From contig JAXLTD010000007.1 of assembly GCA_046330225.1 (NCBI GenBank), positions 62,001 to 126,000 of the forward strand: a stretch of DNA of 64,000 nucleotides, in the 5' to 3' direction. The notes under the pieces are model-generated. The model had not been told where the DNA came from and made no database searches. It was given only the letters and a program-made list of their open reading frames with translations. This DNA comes from CANJIV01 sp046330225 (GTDB taxonomy: Bacteria > Actinomycetota > Thermoleophilia > Solirubrobacterales > Solirubrobacteraceae). This document shows positions 9,173 to 15,910 of this stretch, in pieces; the stretch's first letter is position 1, and each line of letters starts with the position of its first letter. A program made the translations under genes and the position numbers.

Positions 9173-9246
9173 TCGGGGAGACAGGATTTGAACCTGCGAC
9201 CGCCCGGCCCCCAGCCGGGTGCGCTACCAGACTGCGCCACTCCCCG
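9173..9246 (-). tRNA. tRNA-Pro (GGG)
   Basis: The reverse strand folds as a full cloverleaf: acceptor CGGGGAG/CTCCCCG, D arm with GCGC stem, anticodon stem CCCGG/CCGGG with loop CTGGGGG (anticodon GGG), and T arm GCAGG-TTCAAAT-CCTGT. The first base is C, as in bacterial proline tRNAs. CCA is not encoded. The integrase-excisionase module abuts its 3' end. Confidence 0.95.
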
Positions 9247-9262
9247 TGGAATGGTCCTGCAG

Positions 9263-9333
9263 AGCGGGCGACGGGAATCGAACCCGCCCTAGAAGCTTGG
9301 AAGGCTTCTGTGCAACCACAACACTTCGCCCGC
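9263..9333 (-). tRNA. tRNA-Gly (TCC)
   Basis: The reverse strand has acceptor GCGGGCG/CGCCCGC, anticodon stem GAAGC/GCTTC with loop CTTCCAA (anticodon TCC) and a T loop TTCGATT. It lies 16 bases upstream of tRNA-Pro in the same direction, so the two are probably one transcript. CCA is not encoded. Confidence 0.95.
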
Positions 9334-9377
9334 AAAGCCTGGGGCCATCATAGCCGCGCGGGGATAGGTTGGCGTGC

Positions 9378-9992
9378 GTGCCGAGCCGCCGTTCCGCCGT
9401 CCTGCTCGCCGCCGCCCTCTTCGGCTTCGCGCTGGTGTGCTGGGCCGGCGTGGCCGGGCTCGGGCTGCTGCCCGCCGACGCCCGCACAGCGCAGGAGGTG
9501 GCGGAGGAGCGGGTCGGCGGCCTCGGGCTGGCGCTGCCCCGGGTCCTGGCGTTCCTCGGGAGCCCGGTTCCGGCGGCGATCTGGACCGCCGGGCTCGCCG
9601 TCGCGGTGGGCCGCTGGCTGGGCCGGCGCTATGGAGCGCTGGTCCTCGCCGCCAGCGGAGTCTTCGTCATCACCTCGGTGATCAAAGTGCTGGCGGACCG
9701 GCCCCGCCCCGCGGCGGGCGCAGGGCTGGACCCGAGCTTCCCGAGCGGGCACACCGCCTACGTCACCGCCGTGCTCGGCCTCATGGTGGTGCTGCTCGCG
9801 CAGCGGCAGCGGTGGGGGCTCGCCGCCGCGGCGGGACTCGTGGTGGTCGCGATGGGCCCGTCGCGGGTGCTGCTCGGGGTCCACTGGCTCAGCGACGTGC
9901 TCGCCGGCTACGCGATCGGCCTCGCCTGGCTCCTGCTGATCCTCGCCTTCGGCCTGCCGTGGGCGCGGCGCGGCGCGGGCCCGGGCGGCTGA
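9378..9992 (+). CDS. PAP2 family membrane phosphatase
   Basis: 204 residues from GTG 9378. The three PAP2 signature motifs are present in order: KVLADRPRP, FPSGHTAY and SRVLLGVHWLSDV (catalytic His). About five membrane helices surround them, with a signal-like first helix. Such enzymes dephosphorylate undecaprenyl pyrophosphate or phosphatidic acid type lipids on the outer face of the membrane; which one cannot be told here. A TAGGTT hexamer at 9365-9370 sits 7 bases before the GTG, supporting a leaderless start. It converges on the SDR gene with a 6-base gap. Confidence 0.88.
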   Translation: MPSRRSAVLLAAALFGFALVCWAGVAGLGLLPADARTAQEVAEERVGGLGLALPRVLAFLGSPVPAAIWTAGLAVAVGRWLGRRYGALVLAASGVFVITSVIKVLADRPRPAAGAGLDPSFPSGHTAYVTAVLGLMVVLLAQRQRWGLAAAAGLVVVAMGPSRVLLGVHWLSDVLAGYAIGLAWLLLILAFGLPWARRGAGPGG

Positions 9993-9998
9993 GCCGCG

Positions 9999-10844
9999 TC
10001 ACCGCGGCGGGGCGTCGCGGCGCTCCTCGATCGGGACCTCGTCGCCCTCGTCGGCCAGTCCGGCGGGAGGCCAGGGGCCGTACCAGTTGTCGCGGGCGCC
10101 ATCGAGCGTGACGGCGGCGCCGCTGAAGGCGTGGCCGAGCGGCGAGGCGAGCATCGCCACGAGCCAGGCGTGCTCCTCCATACGGCCGAGGCGCTGGAGC
10201 GGCACGCTGCGGGCCGCCCCCGCGAAGACGACGGGCGGGTACTTGCGCAGCGAGGGCGTGTCGTAGTGGCCGGCGGCGGCCGCGACGACGGCGATCCCGT
10301 CCGGCCGCCACGCGGCGGCGAGGTCCCGGGTGAGCGCCTCGACCGCCGCGCGGGCCGCGCCGGAGTGGGCCATGCCGGGCATCCCGTGGTGCGGGGAGAG
10401 CGTGACGTTGACGATCGTGCCGCCGCCCGCCGGCGCCAGCGCCCGGTCGCGCGCGGCCTGGCACATCGCGATCGTGCCGGCGACGTTGAGGTTCCAAACC
10501 GCCCGCCAGCCCTTGGGCTCGATCATCTCCGCTGGCGCGAAGTACTGGCCGCCCGCGTTGTTGACGAGGATGTCGAGGCGGCCGTGGCGCTCGAGCACCG
10601 CGTCGACGATCGCCGCGGCGCCCGTGGCCGTGCGAATGTCGCCCGGGACCGCGGAGCCGCCGGCGCCGAGGTCGGCCACGGCCTCGTCGAGGACCTCCGC
10701 CCGGCGCCCGGCGATCACGACCTGCGCGCCGCAGCCCAGCAGCTCCGCCGCGGTCGCCTTTCCCAGGCTCGTGCCGCCCCCGGTGACGAGCGCGACACGC
10801 CCGGCGAGCATGTCGGCGGCGAAGATGCGGGACGGCGGCGCCAT
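9999..10844 (-). CDS. SDR-family oxidoreductase with altered active site
   Basis: 281 residues from ATG 10844 (ATG 10856 is possible; CAGGAT before it fits a leaderless start at 10844). It has a Rossmann fold with LVTGGGTSLGKATA (cofactor loop) and DILVNNAGGQYF, most like the 2,4-dienoyl-CoA reductase / peroxisomal trans-2-enoyl-CoA reductase branch. The canonical Y-x3-K is replaced by H-x3-R in PGMAHSGAARAAVEAL. That change would impair classical SDR proton transfer unless the mechanism differs, as in DECR-type enzymes where this site is variable. The substrate is unknown. It stands alone between PAP2 and a hypothetical gene. Confidence 0.8.
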   Translation of the reverse strand: MAPPSRIFAADMLAGRVALVTGGGTSLGKATAAELLGCGAQVVIAGRRAEVLDEAVADLGAGGSAVPGDIRTATGAAAIVDAVLERHGRLDILVNNAGGQYFAPAEMIEPKGWRAVWNLNVAGTIAMCQAARDRALAPAGGGTIVNVTLSPHHGMPGMAHSGAARAAVEALTRDLAAAWRPDGIAVVAAAAGHYDTPSLRKYPPVVFAGAARSVPLQRLGRMEEHAWLVAMLASPLGHAFSGAAVTLDGARDNWYGPWPPAGLADEGDEVPIEERRDAPPR

Positions 10845-11003
10845 GGCGCCGCCCATCCTGCCACCGATGGGCCGGCGCCGAGGTCGAGGTTCGGCCGGCC
10901 GGGGCGGCGAACGGCGGCCTCGCGACTGGCATCGCGCCGGAAGGCGGCGGCGGTGCCGGGCCGCCGGCTGATCCGGCCGGCGCGCCGCGGCGAAGACCCG
11001 GGC

Positions 11004-11645
11004 ATGGACGCGACCGCCCCGACCGCCGAGACCGGCGCCCGCCCCCGCCCGGCCCCCGCCCAGGCCAGCCCGATGCGCTCCTTCGACCCCGCGGCGGTCG
11101 GACGGCTGGAGGCGAAGGCGTGGGAGCTCTACTACCGCCGCAGGTGGACGCGGTTCCTCATCACCTCGGTCCGGCTCGTGCGCGCGGCCTTCCGGATGCC
11201 CTGGCCGGCGACGCTGCATGGCGCCTGGCTCGTCCTGCGGGCCAACCAGGCGTGGGCGCCTTTCCCGGACAACGATCCGATCGGCGCCCGGGCGATCATG
11301 GCCCGCTTCTACCGGCGGCTGAGCACCTCGGAGGGGCGCCCGATCGACGCCGTCCGGGCCGCAGAGCTCGAGGTCGACTGGTGGCGGGCGCACCGCGAGG
11401 CCCAGCACGCGGGCGGGTCCGGCCGCTCGCCGGAGCTCGTGGCGGCCCTGCGGGATCTCAATGCCTTCCTCTACGGGGCGAGCCCCGCCGCGGTGGAGCC
11501 CGCCGCGGCGCTGCGAGCCGAGGCGATGGGCGTGTCGGACGACTGGGTCGCCGCCGGGTGCGACCCCGCCGACCCCCGGCTCGCCCGGGCGCGCGGGCTG
11601 CTCGTGCGCTCCTACGGGTCGCTGCGGGCGGCGGTCAGCGCCTGA
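11004..11645 (+). CDS. Conserved-looking hypothetical protein
   Basis: 213 residues from ATG 11004. I do not recognise the family. After a Pro/Ala-rich N-terminal 35 residues there is an alpha-helical, Trp/Arg-rich body (AKAWELYYRRRWTRFLITS, then HGAWLVLRANQAWAPFPDND, then LEVDWWRAHREAQ). This suggests a compact soluble protein, possibly membrane-associated through the amphipathic LYYRRRWTRFLITSVRLVRAAF segment. Codon composition is in line with neighbours. It converges on the DUF5519 gene. Confidence 0.65.
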   Translation: MDATAPTAETGARPRPAPAQASPMRSFDPAAVGRLEAKAWELYYRRRWTRFLITSVRLVRAAFRMPWPATLHGAWLVLRANQAWAPFPDNDPIGARAIMARFYRRLSTSEGRPIDAVRAAELEVDWWRAHREAQHAGGSGRSPELVAALRDLNAFLYGASPAAVEPAAALRAEAMGVSDDWVAAGCDPADPRLARARGLLVRSYGSLRAAVSA

Positions 11646-11657
11646 CGCCGCCGCCGC

Positions 11658-11984
11658 TCACGCGCGGGCCGCGGCCCTCGCCGCCGCCCGCTCGTACTGC
11701 TCGCGCAGCAGCGCGAGCACGTCCTGCACGTCGGACTCGTCGCGGATCGGCCGCGACGCCCAGCCGGAGTCCGGGAGCCAGTGGTGGCGCTGCACCCGGC
11801 CCGCGGCGATCAGCTCGTCGCGGCGGGCCAACGTGAACGGCAGGTCCGCGAGCCGGTCGCCGTGCAGGTGGCCGAGCTCGCGCCGGCCGAGGCGGAACTC
11901 GATGCCGCCGAACCGGTGGGGCGCGACGGTCACGCCCTCCCAGCCCGCCGCCTCGGCCTCGATGCGGGCGGCAGCGCCATCCAT
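11658..11984 (-). CDS. DUF5519 (luciferase-family) small protein
   Basis: 108 residues from ATG 11984. The pattern VTVAPHRFGGIEFRLGRRELGHLHGDRLADLPF followed near the end by HHWLPDSGWASRPI matches the small DUF5519 proteins that databases label 'luciferase family', a name that does not prove activity. Its start overlaps the stop of the upstream MFS gene by one base (TGATG), so it is probably the last gene of that operon, under the same TetR-type control. Its role beside an exporter is unknown. Confidence 0.75.
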   Translation of the reverse strand: MDGAAARIEAEAAGWEGVTVAPHRFGGIEFRLGRRELGHLHGDRLADLPFTLARRDELIAAGRVQRHHWLPDSGWASRPIRDESDVQDVLALLREQYERAAARAAARA

Positions 11985-13459
11985 CACGCCGGCGCCTCGG
12001 ACGGGCGGGGCTCCGCCGCCCGCGCCTCCTCGGAGTGGGCCTTCGAGTCGGCACTGCGGATGAGGACGAAGGCGGCGACGGCGCCCAGGACGGCGAACCC
12101 GGCTCCGGTCTGGAACGCCGCCCGGAAGCCCTCGGTCAGGGCGCTCGGGACATCCGGCCGGCCGGCCGCGCTCGCCAGCCGGTCGTCGGTCACGCCGTTG
12201 GCGATCGCGGCGAGGATCGCCAGGCCGAGCGCGCCGCCGATCTGCTGCGAGGTGTTGATGAGGCCCGAGGCGAGGCCCGCTTCGCGCGGGGCCACGTTGC
12301 TCACCGCCGCGATCGTCACCGGCACGAACGTGAAGCCCAGCCCGACCGCCGCCAGCAGCGACGCGGGGAGCACGTTGGCGACGTAGCTGCCGTCGGCGCT
12401 GACCTGCGCGAACCAGGTCAGGCCGGCAGCGATCAGGAGCAGGCCGGTGATCATGATCGGCTTGAAGCCGATGCGGGTGACGAGCTGGGAGGCAACGCCC
12501 GCGGACACGATGATCGACAGCGCCAGCGGCAGGTAGGCGAACCCGGACTTCAGCGGGCTGTAGCCGAGCACCTGCTGCAGGTAGAGGGAGATGAAGAAGA
12601 ACATCGAGAAGAGCGACGCGCCGGTCATGAGGCCGACGACGTTCGCGCCGGTCGCGGTGCGGTTGCGGAAGAACCGGAACGGCACGAGCGGCGCCTTCGT
12701 GCGCAGCTCGATCGCCACGAAGGCCGCGTGGAGAGCCGCGGCGAGGGCGAGGAGGCCGATGGTCTGGCCCGAGCCCCAGCCGGCGCTGTTCGCGTCGACG
12801 AGCGCGTAGACGAGCACCGACAGGCCGGCGGTGATCGTAACCGCGCCGGCGACGTCGAACGTGCGGGAGCCCTCCGCCCGGCTCTCGGTGATCAGGCGCG
12901 GCGCAAGCAGCGCCGCGACGATCCCGATGGGGACGTTGACGTAGAGCACCCACTGCCAGCCCAGGCCGTCGGTGAGGACACCGCCGAGCAGCACGCCCGC
13001 CGCGCCGCCCGAGCCGGCCACGGCGCCCCAGACGCCCAGCGCCTTGTTGCGCTCGGAGCCCTCGGCGAAGGTGTTCGTGACGATCGACAGGGCAGCGGGC
13101 GAGAGCAGCGCGGCGCCCAAGCCCTGCACGGCGCGCGCGATGACGAGCTGTGCCTCGGACTCAGCGAGCCCGCCCGCGAGCGAGGCCGCGGCGAAGACGA
13201 TCAGGCCGATGATGAACACGCGGCGGCGGCCGAGCAGGTCGGCCATGCGGCCGCCGAGCAGCAGGAAGCCGCCGAACGTGAGGACGTAGGCGTTCACGAC
13301 CCACGCGAGGTTCTCCTGGGAGAAGTTCAGGTCCTTGCCGATGGACGGCAGCGCGACGTTGACGATCGAGGCATCGAGGACGACGACGAACTGCGCCATC
13401 GCCAGAAGGGCGAGGACGAGCCACTTGCGGCGGCCGTCGGCGGAGGGCTGGGAAGGCAT
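11984..13459 (-). CDS. MFS drug exporter, DHA2 (14-helix) family
   Basis: 491 residues from ATG 13459 with fourteen predicted helices. DHA2/EmrB-QacA hallmarks include FVVVLDASIVNVALPSIG in helix 1, NAYVLTFGGFLLLGGRMADLLGRRR (motif A) and motif C-like GSGGAAGVLLGGVLTDGLGW in helix 5. It would export drugs or toxic metabolites by proton antiport. It is divergent from a TetR regulator at 13554, and two palindromic operators in the 94-base gap overlap its promoter region, so repression by that regulator is very likely. Confidence 0.92.
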   Translation of the reverse strand: MPSQPSADGRRKWLVLALLAMAQFVVVLDASIVNVALPSIGKDLNFSQENLAWVVNAYVLTFGGFLLLGGRMADLLGRRRVFIIGLIVFAAASLAGGLAESEAQLVIARAVQGLGAALLSPAALSIVTNTFAEGSERNKALGVWGAVAGSGGAAGVLLGGVLTDGLGWQWVLYVNVPIGIVAALLAPRLITESRAEGSRTFDVAGAVTITAGLSVLVYALVDANSAGWGSGQTIGLLALAAALHAAFVAIELRTKAPLVPFRFFRNRTATGANVVGLMTGASLFSMFFFISLYLQQVLGYSPLKSGFAYLPLALSIIVSAGVASQLVTRIGFKPIMITGLLLIAAGLTWFAQVSADGSYVANVLPASLLAAVGLGFTFVPVTIAAVSNVAPREAGLASGLINTSQQIGGALGLAILAAIANGVTDDRLASAAGRPDVPSALTEGFRAAFQTGAGFAVLGAVAAFVLIRSADSKAHSEEARAAEPRPSEAPA

Positions 13460-13497
13460 GGCGACGTGCTCCAGAAGCTTGTATGTTGTGACGGTGT

Positions 13498-13521
13498 GAA
13501 TCGGAACCTGAGTTCCGGTTC
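13498..13521. promoter_or_regulatory. TetR operator 1
   Basis: CGGAAC-CTGA-GTTCCG (13502-13517) is a perfect palindrome. The arms extend to 13498 and 13521 with one mismatch. It lies between the divergent MFS and TetR genes. Confidence 0.75.
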
Positions 13522-13536
13522 AGGTTCGTGACGATA

Positions 13537-13552
13537 CGGAATCGGAGTTCCG
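13537..13552. promoter_or_regulatory. TetR operator 2
   Basis: CGGAAT-CGGA-GTTCCG repeats the first operator with one arm change, centre-to-centre 35 bp away, immediately before the TTG start of the regulator. It suggests autoregulation. Confidence 0.7.
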
Positions 13553-13553
13553 C

Positions 13554-14222
13554 TTGTCAACTGATGCTTCCCCGGACGCCGACGCGGCAAACGGAGCCGC
13601 AGGCTGCCGGCCGCTGCGAGCCGACGCCCGGCGCAACCGCGAGCGCATTCTCGCCGCCGCCCGGGAGGCCTTCGCTGAGTACGGCGGCGCGGCGCAGATC
13701 GATGACGTCGCCCGGCGAGCCGAGGTCGGCGTCGGCACGGTCTACCGCCACTTCCCCACCAAGGACGACCTGCTCATGGCGCTGGCCGCGGAGCACTTCG
13801 CGACGCTCGCCGGGCTGGCGCGGGCCGCACTCGCCGAGCAGCCCGACGGCTGGGAGGCGTTCGCCGGCTTTCTGCGCGCCGCGGCGGCCCACCAGGCATC
13901 GGACAAGTCCGTCTTCGACGTCCTGACGGCGACGCCGCAGGCCGGCCGGTCCCGGGCGGCCCGTGACGAGGGGCTGTGGGACGCCGTCGGCGAGCTCGTC
14001 GACCGTGCCCAGGCGGCTGGGGCGCTGCGCGCCGACGTCGTCCCGGACGACATCCCGATGCTGATGTGCGCGGTCGGCGAGGCCGACCGGGTCGGGCCGC
14101 CGGGCAGCCAGCCGGTCTGGCCCCGCATGCTGGCGCTGATCCTCGACGGGCTCCGCGCCGACGCCCCGGACCGGGCGCCGCTGCCGCCGCGAACCCGGCG
14201 GCGGGCGCGGCCGCGGGCCTGA
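13554..14222 (+). CDS. TetR-family transcriptional regulator of the MFS operon
   Basis: 222 residues from TTG 13554, which has GGAG at 13544-13547 six bases upstream. The N-terminal HTH is clear: RRNRERILAAAREAFAEYG, then IDDVARRAEVGVGTVYRHFPTKDDLL (about 25-72), followed by an all-helical ligand domain. The C-terminus is Arg/Pro-rich. Divergent arrangement and paired palindromes mark it as the local repressor of the exporter. The inducer is unknown. It resembles the many TetR proteins annotated SbtR-like for their C-terminal domain. Confidence 0.92.
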   Translation: MSTDASPDADAANGAAGCRPLRADARRNRERILAAAREAFAEYGGAAQIDDVARRAEVGVGTVYRHFPTKDDLLMALAAEHFATLAGLARAALAEQPDGWEAFAGFLRAAAAHQASDKSVFDVLTATPQAGRSRAARDEGLWDAVGELVDRAQAAGALRADVVPDDIPMLMCAVGEADRVGPPGSQPVWPRMLALILDGLRADAPDRAPLPPRTRRRARPRA

Positions 14223-14289
14223 CGGGTCCCGCGCCGCTCCGGCGCCGCTAGGCTCCGCAGTCGCCGCGCACCCTCCCCAAGGACCAACC

Positions 14290-14715
14290 ATGCCCGCTCG
14301 CCGCCCCATCGCCGCCGCCGCCCTCTGCCTCGCCCTCGTGCCGGTCGCCGCCTGCGGCGGCTCGAGCGCGAGCGACGAGGATCAGATCAAGAGCACCGTG
14401 TCGGGCTTCTACACGGCGTTCGCAGAGGGCAAGGGCGACAAGGCCTGCGGGTACATGAGCGCCAACGCGAAGGAGCAGCTGCTCAAGAGCACCAAGGCGC
14501 TGGGCGTGACCACGTGCGCCAAGGGCATCGAGGCGGCCGCCGGGTTCCTGCCCGCCAAGCTCTCGAACCAGATCAAGAAGCTCACGGCCACCGACATCAA
14601 GGTCGACGGCGACAAGGCCACCGCCACGCCCTCGCCGAAGATCACGAACGCCAAGCTGCTCCTCGTCAAGGAAGACGGGGACTGGAAGCTCGACACCGAC
14701 ACGACCGTCAAGTAG
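14290..14715 (+). CDS. Small lipoprotein, NTF2-like/DUF4878-type
   Basis: 141 residues from ATG 14290 (AAGGA at 14279-14283). The lipobox VAAC ends at Cys22 after a hydrophobic signal, so the mature protein should be a lipid-anchored surface protein. The rest (DEDQIKSTVSGFYTAFAEGKGDKAC..GDWKLDTD) follows the cone-shaped NTF2-like pattern often seen in actinobacterial lipoproteins, where a final W-K-L/V strand closes the sheet. Two Cys (about 53 and 76) could form a disulfide. Function unknown. Confidence 0.8.
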   Translation: MPARRPIAAAALCLALVPVAACGGSSASDEDQIKSTVSGFYTAFAEGKGDKACGYMSANAKEQLLKSTKALGVTTCAKGIEAAAGFLPAKLSNQIKKLTATDIKVDGDKATATPSPKITNAKLLLVKEDGDWKLDTDTTVK

Positions 14716-14787
14716 GGCCGGCGCAGAGCGGCGCGGCCCGGGCGCGGCTGCCGCGCCGGGACTCGCGCCGCGGTTGAATGGGGAGGA

Positions 14788-15882
14788 ATGGCTTTCCGCG
14801 GCGTCCTACCGGTCATGCGACCTTCCCGCCAGCGCCTCGCCGCCGCGGCTGGTGCCGGCGCCGCTGCCGCCGGCGCGCTCGGCGTGGCGGCGCCCGCCCA
14901 TGCCGCCGCCATCCTGCCGCTCGTGAGCCGGGCCCCCTCCGGGCCGATCCCGGCGGGCTTTGACCGCGTCGCCGGCGCCGGCGCCGTGGCCGCGCAGGCC
15001 GCCGCGGTTCGCCGGTTCGTGACGCCGAGCGGCGTGACGGTGCGCGTCCGCGCCGGGAACGCCGGCGCGGCAACGGTCCAGTCCTACGTCGACTTCCTCG
15101 ACTCCCTCCCCCACGGCTCCGAACTCGGGCTGCTCACGCTCGACATTCGCGCCCCGGCGGCCGTGCGGGCCGCCTGCGGCGGCGCCCAGGGCGTCCTGGC
15201 GTGCTACTCGCCCGCGGCGAACACGATGGTGGTCCCCGGCCGGGAGATTGCCGCGAGCACCGGGCTCTCGACCGCCTACGTCATCGCGCACGAGTACGGC
15301 CACCACGTCGCCCGCCACCGCCGCAACGACCCGTTCTCGCCGCTCGACTACGGGCCGAAGTACTGGGCGTCGGAGCAGCGGGTCTGCGCCGGCGTGCTCG
15401 CCCGCCGGCTCGCCCCGGGCAGCGAAGGCGCGAACTACCTGGCCAATCCCGGCGAGGCGTGGGCCGAGTCCTACGCGCAGCTCACCTTTCCGCGGGTGCG
15501 CTGGCGGTTCTCCTCCCTGCTGGCCCCGGACCCGGCCTCACGGCAGGCCGCGCTGCGCGATGTCCGCGCGCCTTGGAACGGCGACCGCATCCGGATCTTC
15601 CGTTCCAGCCTCGGACCGGGCGCGCCGTCTCGGCGCTTCACCGTGATCCTGCGCCTCGACGGCCGCTTCGCGGCGGCCCTCAGCGGGCCGGCGGCCGCCG
15701 ACTTCGACCTGCGCATCGCCGCCGGCGGGCGCGTCCGGGGAACCACGAGCGCGCCCGGAAGCACGGACGCGATCGCCTTCCGGGCGGCGTGCCGCTCCTC
15801 CGCGGCCGACCCGGTGTCGGTCACTGTCGTGCGCCGCCGCGGCACGGGGCCGTTCACGCTGCGCGTGCGCTCCCCGGGCTGA
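14788..15882 (+). CDS. Exported zinc-metallopeptidase-like protein (HEYGH)
   Basis: 364 residues from ATG 14788. TTGAAT at 14774-14779, eight bases upstream, fits a leaderless start; ATG 14815 is the alternative, giving a shorter signal peptide. A signal/TAT-like N-terminus (MRPSRQRLAAAAG..APAHAA) precedes a domain with AYVIAHEYGHHVARH (zinc His-Glu-x-x-His) and, about 60 residues later, NPGEAWAESYAQL, a possible third ligand Glu. The pattern is that of putative neutral zinc peptidases. A C-terminal beta domain (about 270-364) looks like a pre-peptidase-type adhesion module. The substrate is unknown. Confidence 0.75.
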   Translation: MAFRGVLPVMRPSRQRLAAAAGAGAAAAGALGVAAPAHAAAILPLVSRAPSGPIPAGFDRVAGAGAVAAQAAAVRRFVTPSGVTVRVRAGNAGAATVQSYVDFLDSLPHGSELGLLTLDIRAPAAVRAACGGAQGVLACYSPAANTMVVPGREIAASTGLSTAYVIAHEYGHHVARHRRNDPFSPLDYGPKYWASEQRVCAGVLARRLAPGSEGANYLANPGEAWAESYAQLTFPRVRWRFSSLLAPDPASRQAALRDVRAPWNGDRIRIFRSSLGPGAPSRRFTVILRLDGRFAAALSGPAAADFDLRIAAGGRVRGTTSAPGSTDAIAFRAACRSSAADPVSVTVVRRRGTGPFTLRVRSPG

Positions 15883-15910
15883 CCGGGCGCCGGCGTCCGG
15901 CCGCCGCGGC

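Larger units (their letters stand above)
4687..9173. mobile_element. Integrated conjugative/mobilisable element, tRNA-Pro end
   Basis: Relaxase-helicase, tyrosine integrase and a small excisionase-like gene are packed together and end 126 bases from the 3' end of tRNA-Pro(GGG), the usual place for integration by this integrase class. The right boundary is therefore put at the tRNA 3' end (9173). No second copy of the tRNA 3' sequence was found to the left, so the left boundary is unknown; it is drawn at the toxin-antitoxin pair only as a minimum. No type IV secretion or replication genes are visible, so this may be a mobilisable element or a remnant. Confidence 0.5.

Noticed and set aside
12035..13531. 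498-residue plus-strand frame opposite the MFS gene
   Set aside because: It is antisense to a complete 14-helix exporter and would cover its operators; composition is that of a shadow frame.
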